Below, in pieces: positions 10,557-23,235 of a stretch of 64,000 nucleotides of DNA (its first letter is position 1; every line of letters starts with the position of its first letter). This DNA comes from Sitta carolinensis (lineage: Eukaryota > Chordata > Aves > Passeriformes > Sittidae): assembly GCA_032173965.1 (NCBI GenBank), contig CM063283.1, positions 15,604,501 to 15,668,500 of the forward strand. Reading direction: 5' to 3'. The translations under genes and the position numbers were made by a program. The notes beneath the pieces were generated by a model, which had not been told where the DNA came from, ran no database searches, and worked only from the letters and a program-made list of their open reading frames with translations.

Positions 10557-13500
10557 TTTGTCAAGAGGAAAATTGAAAATACAAACAGGTGATAGTAATA
10601 AATCTCATATATCACATTTCACCATTCTCCCTTTATTATTTCTTTTTGTTTTGCATTGTTTTCAGCAACAGCTTTTGGAGGAAGATCAGCCAAATACTTA
10701 CTACTTTTGAAGAATTACATGATTAAATGTCCTGTAAAAGAGAGACTTCTCTGTCTCTACCTAGTCTGTACTTAGGCTATTGAATGTATAAGTCATGTAG
10801 GGCCCATAGTTTGCTCACAGAGTAAGAAAAGAGAGGTAATGTCTCGCAGTGGGCTGGACCAGATATTTCACCCTTTGATGCAAAGACCTTGACTATTTTC
10901 ATGGATTTCTTAAAGTGAGCTGGAACTGACCCTCATTTTTAGAACAGGAAACTTTCCAGAATCTCTTTCCTGTGGGGGTATTTTGCATATATTTCTTTTT
11001 CTGCTAGCTCATGGTGCGTTTTTCCTTCTCTGCCCCTATGGTCAAGTCTCAGCAGATCTGTAATCTCTTATATCTGCATCTGAAGCTTGTATGTGCAACA
11101 TGCAAATATACTGTTGGCTTCGAAGAACTGCTTTCTTATATGCTTTTTACATGTCAGTATATGAAAGTCTCTTACACATCCATGTTTTTTTCCAAGAAAA
11201 TAGTCTGGTCCTGGAAAAGACTCCAAAAAGACATTCTACAAGGTCTCTGGCTTGTGAGAAAGGTAAGCTCTGGGTTTTGGTTCTCTTCTTTCCCATCTTG
11301 CACTTTCTTTCACTCTCTTTGGTTCCTTCAGTCTGTGCAAGTATTTGGACTCTGATGCCTGGATTGGAGAGTCATGCTGCCTTCAATAAGAGTATTTCTC
11401 CCCTAGAGAATTACTCACCATGCACTGTCTTTGCCTTCTTCATCACAAACTTAGCAAATAAAACCACTGGTTCAGCTTTGCTGTTTGTTTGGTCATGCTT
11501 GGAGGGTGACATACTGGGAGAGGATTTCTCTTCATGCAAAGTTACTTCAAGTCAAACAAGGTGCCTGCTGAAATGCTCCTTTGCTTTCTTGGGTTTGATC
11601 TGACAGTTCGCCTACCACCTCACAATCTGAACACTTGTCTGCAACGATGAGGTAGTTTGTGTGGCTTGTGATGAAAACGTCCTTTCCTGGTTCCTTCAAA
11701 AACCTCCTGGGGATGATGTATATTTTGGTTGTCTCTGTTTGTTGCTTGGCCAACATTTCCTTGCCTGTATAATAACATCTGCTCACCAGACCTCAAATAT
11801 CTTTGATTGTGTTTGGCCAGCATAAAGCACTGCTTAGCTTTCTGGTGTGTTCTTGAGAGTACATCTGTTACGAAAAATCTGTGTGCTGGTATTCAGCTCC
11901 ATTTCTATCTGAGCCCTCTGTCCCATACAACTAGCTAATCTCTGAATTTCCAGCTAGTAGCATCTCTCTGTCTGGTTTGGTTTTTTGTTTTTTTGTGTTT
12001 TTTTTTCATGATTTTTTTGCAAACCGTTGGTATCTTATAGATTTTCTCTCTGTTCTGAGCTTTCACATGGCGGGAACTCACTTTTCCTACTTTCACAGCT
12101 CTTGGTAGAGTTCTTACGGGAGCACAAAGGTTAACAATAGAGATTTGTACAGCTGGGGATGGCTATGAAGAATTGTTCTCCTCTTTATCCAGGAATTCAC
12201 TAAAGGAGTTTTGCCTCCTGTCTCCTTCACTCCCCAGCCACATTATCTTCCTGCCTTGACTTCTATTCTGTCATTCCACTTAGAACCCCCTCCTCCTCCA
12301 TCCAGTCAGTGACCATTTCCACCTCCTCTGCTCTACCTTGACTTCTACTTTAGTCTCTCAATTTATATCTGTGGATTATATATTTAATTTTACACAAGCT
12401 CAAGTAGCTAACTAAAGTCAGGAGCATCCTTGACCCTGCAAAGACAATGTCACTCCTGAAAATTCCTCTTTCTTTCCATGAACCACAAAAGGGACTGTCC
12501 AGGGATGTGTTCCCATGTATGAGCTTTGCTTCTGTGCTGAGCATCACAGAGGAAAAGCCCAGTCCCTCTGCTTCATTGTGTGTCAGACAGCCTGGCCCTT
12601 GATGCAATGGGCAGAGTAACTTCTTTCAGTGTCTCTGGGGCACCATCCTCAGCTTCTTCACCTGTTTTTCATAGTTCAGAAATGCTCCTCTTTGCAAATT
12701 TTACCTGCTGGGAAGCAATACTAAAATCTGAACTGATCAGAGGAAAACCCGACTGTTGGTAAGTTACTGAGCCTTTTATTTCAGACTTCTGCATCTCTCA
12801 TGCCTATTACAAATTTTGTGTCATTTGCCAGTGGTTTGACCCATTGTTTCTCCAGATTTTTGACCTGTGTCACAAATATTTCACACACAACACTTCCTGT
12901 GTGCTGACAGTGATTTTGGAGTACAATAAAATTTTGTTTGGGTCCTCTGGTGAGTTGTGGATGAATCCAGATGAGGGCTGAGCATGTGACAGCCATTGCC
13001 TACTAGAGGTAGTGTTGCAGCAGTTTGTATTTGGCTGTATTTTTTAACCATTTCAGTGCCAGGGCAAAGAACATCAAAGTGCTAAGCAGGATTTGTTGAG
13101 GGCCAGGGCCAGGAATACGATTTCTCTCTCTTTTTCCCACTTTGAATTTTCTAGATGTGCTCTTGGGACCACGGTCATAATCGAAGTAGAGAAGCAGCAA
13201 GCCCAAACACTGATACAATCTTATTTTATTACTCCTGCCTCAAACACAGGCCCATCTCATGAAATACTTTTCCCAGGCAGAGCTGCCTGCATACTCAGAT
13301 GTTTTCTGAATATAAGTGTGTTGCAATGGCCCCACGGGGAAAAACACACACTGTAGCCCTCTGGAAGTGATTTTTTTCTTGCCTGGCCTTCCTATATCCT
13401 GACATCACTATTCCTCTGTACACAGCAGGGATTGCAGTGACCCCTGAGGGCTAAGAGTGTGTTGGAGAGGTTTCCCAGGGAACAGCTCTGGGTTATGGCT

Positions 13501-14458
13501 GCAAAGTCAGTCTACAGATCAGCTTGTAGTTCTTTGAAGGTGATGAGGAAATGCAATTGCAACCCCCCGTCTAGCCCTCTACCAGGAGGTAGAGGACATG
13601 AGATTGAGTAGGTCACTGAACTGGACCCAGAGAACTCTACTTACTGCTTGATGTAAAGCAGTAATCAAAGATGAGAGTAAGAAACCTCTTCTTCCTTTTT
13701 TTTCCCCACCTATAGTACATATTTTCCATTTAGAGATTATCTCTCACTATGTGTGTGTGCAGTGCATGAGGGGTCCATATTCTCTACTTCCAAATGATGC
13801 CTCAGTAAATAGGAGAAATCTTTAACCAGTGCCTGGGACTGTGTTTTTGTGCCTCATCGCCTTCAAAGCTCTGATCCACTGCTTGCATTGGGCTTGAATC
13901 CCTTTCTCCTTTGTAGTATTTATTTCTCTGGGATCATACTTCATTAGTTTTTTCCCAAGTGTCTCATTACAAAATTTGTTAGTGAACCAGTAAGGATAGC
14001 CTAATGTGTTTGGTTGCAAGTAGGACATGGAGAAGGGATCTTGGAGCAAATTCACTGCAAACAGCCTCAGCTTGCTTGAAAACGAGGAAGCCTGATTAAT
14101 CCTCCTTCCTGTCTCAATAAAAGAACCCTCAAGACAGATTATCTCCCTTTAACTCAGAACTTGGGGAGACATGGAAGGACAACGAATGCTCCAAAGCTGA
14201 GAACTTGGTGCAGCAACCCAAGCCCATCTGGACCCAGCACACATCCAACAAGATAAATAAATGATGCTTGCCACACAGTTGTCACACACCTCAGCACTAA
14301 AGCCACCAGTCCCCGCTGGGGCTATAAAACATGCACTGAAGAATACTGGGAATGAGAAACCCCTCCCTTAGGTAAATGTGAAAATGATGGACAATGAACT
14401 GCAGAAACTATTGATGTGACCATCTCTCATGACAGCTTGCCCTCTTGTGAGATGCTCT
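10557..14458. other. Long unrecognised intergenic stretch
   Basis: The largest frame is 170 codons (11091-11603 plus). It is rich in hydrophobic residues, has no recognisable domain and overlaps another frame of 114 codons, so it is not called as a gene. No CR1 or LTR is recognised in this 3.9-kb interval, which makes it one of the least repeat-dense parts of the window. Confidence 0.45.
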
Positions 14459-15032
14459 TGTGATTTCACCCCAGCCAGCAGCTAAGTGCCAGGCAGCTGC
14501 TCATTCCTCCATCAGCAGGATCAGGTAGAGAACTGAAAGGGTAAAGAATTTACAGGCTGAAATAAAGACTGTTCATTACGGAAAGCAAAGAACATGCACA
14601 CGAGCACAGCAGAGAATTAAGTCACCACTTCCCATGGGCAGGCAGGTGCTCAGCAATCTCCTGGAGAGCAGGGCCCCATGACACATAACAGTTAGTTGGG
14701 AAGACAAACACCATCACTCCAAATGTCTCCCCCTTTCTTCTTCTTTGCCCCACTTTATATTCTGAGTATGATGCCATGTGGTCTGGAATACCAGTTTGGT
14801 CACTTTGGGTCACCTGTCCCAGCTGTGTCTCCTCCCACCCTCCCACACATCCCTAACCTCCTCTCCAGTGTAGCAGCACCAAAAGCAGAAAAGGCCTTGG
14901 ATCTGTGTAAGCTCTGCTCAGCAATAATAAAAACATGCCTATATTATCAGCTCTGTGTTCAGCACAAATCCAAAGCACTGCCCCATACCATCCACTGGGA
15001 AAACTAACTCTACCCCAGGTGAAACCAGCAGA
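14459..15032 (-). mobile_element. ERVL-type LTR, near complete
   Basis: On the plus strand this starts TGTGATTTCACCCCAGCC and ends near GTGAAACCAGCA, about 574 bp. On the minus strand a degenerate TATA segment (complement of the ACTTTATATTCTGAG region near 14755) precedes the R-like region. The family is the same as at 1439-2083 and 22804-23235. The flanks show no clear target-site duplication. Confidence 0.75.
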
Positions 15033-15784
15033 GATGGTAACTTAAGAGGAAGAGACCAAATTTTGTATAGCTCTCTGTCTTCCATCTTCACCCTGCTTCG
15101 GGCTCTGCTCCATGTGCTGCTTCTGTGCAGTCATCAACTGCTGTAAATGACAGAGTGCAGTAAGGAAACAGCAGCTACTGTGGCAGTGCAGAGCACTGAT
15201 GGGGAAACTACCTACACTTAATGATAGCCTGAGGTCACAAAAGCAGCCTGTACTTTGGGCAAGAGATGTACCAAGATCCTCAAGCCCACTTCAGTGCCTT
15301 GGTGAGCTTCTCCTTCACACATTTCACTACTTGGACAGAACCTGAGAGAATTAAATGGAATGAGCATTACCCTGTTCTGCTGGAAAACCAGACCAAAGGC
15401 AAGTGACTCTGATGGTTTGGATCTCAGCAGACTTCCATCTGCTTGCTATCAGCTGGAGGTGGCCTGCAAGATATGCTCCCTACACCTCAGCTGGGGTTGC
15501 AGGTCTTTCACAGAGGCTGTGCTGAGCTACTTCAGCATGAGTTTGACTAACACAGGAATCAAAGATTTTCTGTGATGATGTGGGTAAAATGCAATCTCCT
15601 GCTAGAAACTGAGAGTTAAACTGCCCCAGATACAGCTCTGCCACTTCCCTGCTGTGCCAATTAGACTGCAGGAACCCAACATGAAGATTGGCAGGATGAG
15701 AAATTAGTTTTTTTCATTTCCTTGGGGACTGAAAAGTTATGAGAGAACAAGTCCTCAGTACAGGAAAGATATGGACCTTTAAGT
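15033..15784. other. No gene or repeat recognised
   Basis: The stretch contains a 71-codon frame (15360-15575 plus) with no domain and nothing else that I can name. Confidence 0.45.
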
Positions 15785-16230
15785 GGGTCCAGAGAAGCAC
15801 ACGAAGATTATCAGAGGACTGGAGAATCTCTACTATGGAGATAGGCTAAGAGAGTTGGGGTTATTTAGCCTGGAGAAGAGAAGGCTTCAGCGAGACCTTA
15901 TTGCAGCCTTTTAGTACTTAAAGGGGGCTTATAAGAAATATGGGAACAGACTCTTTACTAGGGCCTGCTGTGATAAGGCAAGGTGTGATGGTCTTAAAGT
16001 AAAAGAGTGGAGGTTCAGACTAGGTATAAGGAGGAAATTTGTTACAATGAGAGTGGTAAAACACTAGCACAGGTTGCCCAGACTGATAGTAGATGCCCCA
16101 TTCCCAGAAACAGACCAGGCTGGATGGGGCTCTGAGCAGTCTGATCCAGTGGAAGGTGTCCCTGCCATGGCAGGGTTTTTGGACTAGATGACCTTTAAAG
16201 GTCCCTTCCAACCCAAGCTGTTCTACAATT
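15785..16230 (+). mobile_element. CR1 retrotransposon 3' region
   Basis: A 5'-truncated CR1 copy on the plus strand. Landmarks are TTTAGCCTGGAGAAGAGAAG, ACACTAGCACAGGTTGCCCA, GGACTAGATGACCTTTAAAG and a worn terminal TTCTACAATT. It is derived only from the region downstream of the reverse transcriptase. Confidence 0.9.
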
Positions 16231-18706
16231 TTAAGACCAACACCAGACCAGCACCAATATTCATCCAAGGCTCTGAAGGAAGTGTCTACCTAAACTATGC
16301 AGTCCACTACAAGAATCAGCCTCCAAAATAGTAATTTGAGTGTTTGATAATGCTGTGCCTGGTTACTAAGGATATTTTGCAAATTCTTTGTAAGTCACTG
16401 CTGAACACAGACATAGCTGTTTCCCTGGGTAGCTTTAGAGGCACAACACACTGTGCACTAAAAAGTTTAACTCAAGACCATGCAAAGAACACACACTTTA
16501 CACTTGTATGTGTGTATTTCCTCCAGAAACCCATGCTGCTAATCAGCCCAACAAGAGAACAACCCCCCACCCCAATTTCACTGACTGATGGTAACAAGAG
16601 TAGTATGATTTGCCTTTATGAATCCTCATCACTTACCTCTTGACACAACACCTTTCTCTGTTCTATGCTCCAGGATATGCAAGATGTGGTTTGCAAACAG
16701 GTCTAAATTCAAACCCCTCCAAGCTGTGTGAGAATTTAGATTTCAGATTGCACTTATCTCAAACATGAATCCTCTTTAATAAACCAGAAATTTCCAGTTG
16801 CACACAAACAAAACCACCAGCAAGCTCTTTTGGAGGAGCCTTTATGCTCCTCCTTAATTTTCACCTCACTGATCTCCATCTTGTCATCTGGTAATCCCAT
16901 ATAACTAGATCATTACTTTGTATCTTGCTCATGCCCTTCACCTGACACAGCCCATTCCTGCTTTTCAATAATGGTAGAAACACACAGGATGTACAATACT
17001 TCTGTTTCCAACCCATCCCATCCTTGGGGCCCCATGCAAACCATGCTATCAATCTGCCAGTCTCTGAGGATGGAGCCCACATGGGAAATTTAGATAACGG
17101 ATTGCAGTGGAAAATATGTATTTTAAAATGTGTTTAAGAAGTCTGGCAGTTTCTTAAGAAGCAAGAGAAGAAAAATAAAGTCGAATTAAGGGGAGAGAAA
17201 TGTACCCCAAATCCATGGTAGCTTTTCAGAAAGAGAACAAGAAAAGTCCTCTGTCATCTTGTACTGCTTCACTCATCCTGACACTGGAGGTAAATGGTGA
17301 AAGCATCCTTAAAGCTGAACTCCCATAGATGAGGGCAAGGAGACAAACATGATAAACTTTGCACATGATTTAAATTATCATTGGTAATAAACCCATTCAT
17401 CATCAACCCTCATGCTGAAGATTGGGATAGCTATTGCTCCTGAGGCTTCAGTGTCTGAAAGAATGAAACATTTGCTGCTCTCTTGCTCTCTTATTGTCTC
17501 TGGCCTCCATGGCTCTGGCTCAAGGTCTTCCTGCAGAATGACAGGACAGCTGCTCTGAGCTTGGCATGCAAATATGACAGCCTAGGATTCAAAGGTACTC
17601 ATCATTGCTGCTTTGTCTTTCTACTCACTAAAATAGGGCTTCCTCTAGCATAAGGACTAAATTAGTTCTCTGCAGCAAAGACTAATCATTCAGCATCACA
17701 GCTGAGAGAGAGACAGTATGTCCTATGTGTGACTTCCCTGAGGTCCAGTGGTGATGGCAAGACCCAGACAGATCTCAAAAGGTTGAGGTTTCCTCAGTTG
17801 ACCATGAAAATTCTGCTTTATATGGTCTTTCTGTTATCATGTGCTACATGAGGGTTGCAGTTTCTGGGAAGCAGAGTGAGATTGCTTCTGGAGATGGACA
17901 CAACCAGCTTCTGCTCTTCCTGCATGGTCTCTCGGAAGCTCAGAAAACAGGGCACAATCTGTGTTGTCCACTGCTTAATATCATAACTCAAAAACTAGCC
18001 ATTAAAACCTTTCCAGTAGTGTCTAGTTTCTCATCTCCCTGAGATTCCCTCTATCACTTTTCTTCCAAAAATATTGTCTCTACCCATAAATCCACGTATT
18101 CATTTGTCCTTTCCAGCTTGGTGAATTTGTACTTCTCTTCATGTCACTTTGCCCAAAGCAAAATCCTTCTGGTTCCACGTGGAGCACATGCAGGGCTCTC
18201 CCCCTTCATTAATGCAAAGCTGGACTGGGAGGATCACTGTCAATTTGGTGTGTGTGTTCTCTTAAGGTTGGTGAGGGAATAAAATGCTTGCCCTACTTGG
18301 GCTGGCTGGAACCATTTCAGGTTTCTTGCTTCATATAGCGCTTTCTTTAGGTGGGATGGAACTCTGATTAATAACATTAGCAGGTTACTGTGCTGGACTT
18401 CTTTCTGCAGTCAACAATGCTCTTTGGGTATTCTTTTACCTCCTTGTCCACAGAAGAAGGATACATCCTATGCTGTGTCACAGAAAGAAAAGTGAAAATT
18501 GTGGTATTTGGTCGCACCATGTGAGGGTTTGGGTACTTTAGCAAAAATACTAAGTAAAACTGCCTAAAAAGAGGTGCAGTACTATAGGTATCACTGGATT
18601 TAAGCCATTTTTGTACACACTGAGGGGTTTTTTTTGTTAAAAAATTTGGGCTTGGTTATAGGAGAAGGAGTGCCAATATGGGTATAACCAAACTATTTAT
18701 CCCTGG
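16231..18706. other. No gene or repeat recognised
   Basis: Frames up to 99 codons (16344-16643 plus) have no recognisable domain. A perfect octamer-like ATGCAAAT occurs near 17566, but one short motif is not evidence of an enhancer. Confidence 0.45.
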
Positions 18707-19251
18707 CAAACTGTTAATGGTGGGTTGTTTGCAACAGCCACCAAGTGCTCATCCAAACCCTGCAAGGCAGTGTTTCCTCATCTTCACAATGAGCCAGCTG
18801 TGATACTAACAGTCACACCCATTCTGAAGGGTCCCCGTTAATGGACCATCATGACCTCACAGCTTCAAGGACTCTGAAAATATTCTATTATTCATATAAT
18901 TACATCATTCCACTGTGTAGTTCCCTGCCCTGGGGGAGGTACCACCTGACCCTGACCACATATAATCTTGAGGTTTGGGGACTTGAGACACCTGCACGAC
19001 CAGACATCTAAAGGGGAACCTGAATTTCCACAGGACTGCCACTTACAACAAGATCATAATCATTATTTCAACAGCACTGCAACCATTGCATAATCAGACT
19101 GTGACCACCACCCTGACCAACATTTTAAGACAAGCGTTTCTGTACTATTCCCTTCATTGTAACTTTCCTACTAAATTGTAACTCCAACTTGAAATCTCTC
19201 ACAAGGTATTTGTGTGAGAGTTATTTCTCCTGCTGGTTTACCTTCAAACTG
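18707..19251. mobile_element. LTR-like interspersed element flanked by a 7-bp repeat
   Basis: The segment 18714-19244 (531 bp) is bounded by the direct repeat CAAACTG at 18707-18713 and 19245-19251. A TATA-like ATATAATC lies at about 18960. I associate the central part (CCTGGGGGAGGTACC and the following AGGTTTGGGGACTTGAGACA) with a passerine LTR from memory, without certainty. The ends are not canonical TG...CA at the same offset, so class and exact borders are open. Confidence 0.45.
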
Positions 19252-20314
19252 GCACATATTTGCAGAAGGAAGAAGAAACAAAAGAACCAATGAACAAACT
19301 ATTTCTCAGCTTGTAGAATGATAAGTCTGAAAGTCTTTTCTTGTAGAGTCAGCAGCAAAAATCCTATAAACTCCAAAGGAGAATACTATCTCTGAAGAAA
19401 TGGAGATTTTTTGGGAAAAAATAAAAAACAGAAAACAAACTCTACAGAATTTAGATCATCCTCCTAAGCACCAACTCCCTGCCTTACAAGGATCTGTCTT
19501 CTTGTTCAAGCTCCATTTTTGACACACCCCAGATGATGCCAGACCTGGAGGGGTGTTTTTTCACACCCTTACCACCCTCTGTGACCTTCTCCTCCCCACC
19601 TCCACAAGGAGTTTGCATCCAGTGTGTTATGCCATGTGTTTCCCAGGAAGAGGTTCTCAGTTTTGGCTGAGGAGGTAAAGGTTCCCATCAGTGTGAGAAT
19701 ACTACTGCTGTTCAATGATAAAGAGTCAGAGTTTCAATTTTGTCATGTGCGGCCTTCTCTGGGTCATAAATCAGTATTAAGAAAGTTTAATTTACTTAGA
19801 GTAATGAAGGTTTGCAAGCTACAATTTTTATTTCACTAATCATTGTCCTACCAATCAGGAACCTCAGGGAACCAGAGAACATTGGAAAGGAGAGCAAAAC
19901 AACACAAGCAGATTCTCAAAGATCTATCAGTAAATCTCTAGTTGGTATATGGAAAGTCATGGAAGTCACTCTTCCACTGCATGTTGTCATAACAAACAAA
20001 CAACAAACAAACAAACAAACAAACAAACAAACAAACAGACAGACAAATGCCTGAAATCCATGGAGTTCAGATACCTGGAAAGATACTTTGGGTAATGTCA
20101 GATACAGGGACAAAACATGGAATCTCCAGAAACCCTCTGCCTCTTTGGAAAAATTGCTTGTGAAGACACAATTTTTATGAAGGTTTGCATTTCATCAATG
20201 ATGAATCCCAGAACAGTGGCTCAGCTTCCTTCCCCTCCAACACTGCTCTGACTTCCACAGCCCTGCTCATTCTTGCAGTCATTAAGCAAAGCCAGATATT
20301 GCAGTAAAAACTAC
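19252..20314. other. Unrecognised DNA with a CAAA microsatellite
   Basis: A CAAA repeat occupies about 19991-20045 and ends in CAGA units. No coding sequence or interspersed repeat is recognised in the rest. Confidence 0.5.
19991..20045. repeat. CAAA tetranucleotide microsatellite
   Basis: About a dozen CAAA units are seen with one interruption, followed by two CAGA units. It creates artificial Lys/Gln/Thr frames on the plus strand and Phe/Val/Cys/Leu frames on the minus strand. Confidence 0.95.
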
Positions 20315-21398
20315 TGTTGTGGTTTGACACTGTCCCAAAGCCAGGCACCCACAAAGATCACTCACTCACGGTCCCCTGCCACACGTGGGTGGAAGAGAAA
20401 GAAAAATTAATGAAGGCTTCGTGAGTTAAGGACCAGGAAAAACACTCCAAGGGAAAAACGGGTTCAACTTAGAAGTACAAAGTGAATTTATTACTAACAA
20501 AAGCAGAGGAGGAAAATGAGAAGTAAAATAAGCCCTTAAAACACTTTTTCTTCCCCCAACCCCTCCCTCCTTCCCACTAACACCACAGGGAGACAGGGCA
20601 TGGGGGGGTTTGGTCAGTACATCAGCTGAGTTCTTCTTTTGCTGCTCCAGGAGAAGAGCCCTTCCCCTGTGAGACCTCCCATGCGGTCCCTCCCATGGGA
20701 GACAGTTCTCCATGAACTTTTCCGATGTGGCTCCAATCTCACAAGCAGCAGTCTTTCCTTCCAAAACTGCTGCAACCCAAGTTCCCCCCATGGGCACACA
20801 GTCCTCCCCAGACTGCTGCTGCATGGGTCACTCTTCCATGGGGGTGCAGTCCTCCAAGGACAGGCTGCTCTAGCCTGGAAGCAGGGGCCCTCTCTCTCCA
20901 CCAGCTCTCCCACTGGATCACAGCCTCCTCCAGGCATCCACATGCTCCAGCATATCACCTCCCTCATGGGCTGCAGGTGGATCTCTGCATTCCCTGCGCA
21001 TCCCCATGGGATGCAGGGGCACAGCTGCTTCACCATGGTCCTCACCGTGGCCTGCAGAGGAATCTTGGCTCTGGCACCTGGAGCACCTCCTCCCCTCCTT
21101 CCTCACTGTCCTTGGTGTCTCCATGCTCTTTTCCCTCACATATTTTCACCTCCTTCTCTTCTCTGACTAGGAAAAAACCTGCTCCCCTTTGTTTTGATTT
21201 TCTTCTTAAATATGTTATCACGGAGGCATTACAAATCATCTCTAATTGGCCCAGGCTTGTCCAGCAGCATGTCCATCTTCAGAGCCATCAGGGATTGGCT
21301 CTGCCAGACATGGTGGAAGCTTCTAGCAGCTCTTCACAGAAGCCACTTCTGTGGCCCCCCACCAGCTACCAAAAACCAGGCCATGCAAAACCAATACA
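20315..21398 (-). mobile_element. Solo LTR A, 1.08 kb, inverted partner of LTR B
   Basis: On the plus strand it runs TGTTGTGGTTTGACAC to AAACCAATACA (1084 bp), with flanks ACTAC and ACTGC that fit a 5-bp target-site duplication carrying one change. The AATAAA of the family lies near the minus-strand 3' end. It is nearly identical over its whole length to LTR B at 23679-24760 in the opposite orientation. One visible difference is a single G/C in a homopolymer near 21095, which breaks the long frames found in B. The same family, more diverged, forms the nest at 26.4-29.3 kb. The 5-bp duplication suggests an ERVL-like origin. Confidence 0.85.
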
Positions 21399-22803
21399 AC
21401 TGCTCATCAGAAATGCAACATAAAGTGGAAGTGACCCCTGACACTAATCTAAAATTAGACTTGATGAGCCTTCAGCCAAGAAACTGTTCCCCCAGCCCCC
21501 TCTAAAATCCAGCAAATGAAGAACATTTGGTTGCTATTACCAGTGATTTTGATAAGCGATGTTAAAATATGAAGTGGGGAAATTTATCTTTATTTCCTAG
21601 GATAACATTGATGGAAAATATGCTGTTCCATCTTGATTTTCAATCACTTGAATTAACTTTGTCGTGCATTTATTTGGCTTGATTTGCCTAGCTGATCTGG
21701 GGAGGGAGTGAGGACAGGGAGCAGGGAGAGGGTAAGTTTGGCAATTTAATCTGATGCAGATAAGTTTATTAACTGCCCTGAGATCTGTTCCTGACTGAAT
21801 GTGACAAAGAAGACTGCATGCTGGATATCTCATCATACTCTTTTGGGAAGAAGGCACAGCGTCCATCATGGTATAACCACCAGCAAAAGGTTTACAACAG
21901 CTTTCACTACACTTAAGTCTTCTAATAATTTTGCACCAGAGTCTGGGGGCTGGGTGGGTCCTTCTGCCCACAGGGACTTCTCTAAAGAATGAAAGTAAAA
22001 ATTTGGACAAGAAACAAGGTCAAAGATAACATGCCTCCCTGCCTTCCCCTTTCCAGTAGGTGAGATTCAAATATTATCTACCAGATTTCTTGTGCATAAA
22101 GCAGTATTAGGAGACTTTCAGTTCTGGCAAGATGAGGTGCAAGAGGTTTGTTGAGGGGATTTTTGTACAGAGTTTTTTTTAAGATTTTTCTAGCACAAAC
22201 TGGTCACTGAACTGCAGTCCTGCTTTTAGATGCACTACAGGGAAGCCAGGAAAGACCTTACAGAGATTTACTTATGAAAAATACAAAGCTTTTTCCTGGG
22301 AATATAATTAAAGCAGGGGTAGCAAGTTCACACTGCTGTATTGCCCATGGAATCAATAGCTTTGTTATTGACTGCTATGGGCCTGGACTACAAAGAGCTA
22401 ATTATATATGTGCATATACATCTGATTCAGAATTGCTCTTTTTAAGCATCCAGGGGGGAGCAATTTTTTAGCTGTTGCAAAATTTATGCTTTAATCCTGA
22501 GAGCATTCTTGAGTTTCACCAGCTAAGAACCTGAGAGCTGAGGGGATTTTGTGGCTGAGAAACCCAGAACCACGAGGAGAATGTTATGTCTCTGAGCAAT
22601 TAGCAGTCACTGATCTGTTCTGAAAAACATCTCTTACCTAAAATCTCTTGTTGTCTTGTATTGTAAAGTGCTGAACTGAAATGAAGATGCTTCCCCTGGA
22701 GCAAAGCACAGCTCATTAGAAGAACAGATCAGTTCAGCCTCTTTCCCCCTACCACTTTCTATTTCAGACACTTCAGTTAAGTGTGTTGCATATTGTAAAT
22801 CAG
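21399..22803. other. No gene or repeat recognised
   Basis: This includes a 137-codon frame (21597-22010 minus) with no recognisable domain. Nothing repetitive is recognised. Confidence 0.45.
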
Positions 22804-23235
22804 TGTACTGTGTTTGTCTGAGATAGAGATAATTTTCTTCATAGTGGCTGGTGTATGGCTACGTTTTGGATTTGTGCTGGAAACAGTGCTGGTGACACAA
22901 GAATGTTTTCATTATTGCTGAGCAGGACTTAGAGCCAAGGCCCTTCCTGCTCTTCACCCCACCCCACCAGCAAGGGGGTTGGAGGTGCACAAGGAGTTGG
23001 GATGGGACATGGCTGGGACAGCTGATCTCAATTGACCTAAGACTATACGGCATCATCCTTAGCATATAAAGCAGAGGGGAAAAGGAGGAATGGAGAAGCC
23101 TTCAGAGCGATGGCATCACTGACATGCATGATGGAGCCCTACTGTCCTGGGGATGGCTGAACACCCACATGGGAAGTGGTGAATTAACTCCTTGTTTTGC
23201 TTTACCTATTAAACTGTCTCTCATGGGATTCTCAT
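22804..23235 (+). mobile_element. ERVL-type LTR, 3'-truncated
   Basis: It starts TGTACTGTGTTTGTCTGAG and is in sense orientation. A CATATAAAGC TATA box lies near 23063 and an ATTAAA signal near 23208, in the order and spacing expected of an LTR promoter and polyadenylation region. The LTR stops where the CR1 at 23236 begins, and its last part (ending ...GGGTTAAACCACGACA in the family, from memory) is missing. Relatives are at 1439-2083 and 14459-15032. Confidence 0.75.

Noticed and set aside
10367..10615. Lys/Gln/Asn-rich or Phe-rich frames near 10.5 kb
   Set aside because: Low-complexity TTTTG tract.
11091..11603. 170-codon plus frame as a gene
   Set aside because: No recognisable domain, overlaps another frame of similar quality, and no splice or promoter support.
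17560..17575. Octamer-like ATGCAAAT as an enhancer
   Set aside because: A single short motif without conservation or cluster evidence.
19991..20045. CAAA array as a CRISPR-like repeat
   Set aside because: A simple tetranucleotide microsatellite without spacers, in vertebrate DNA.
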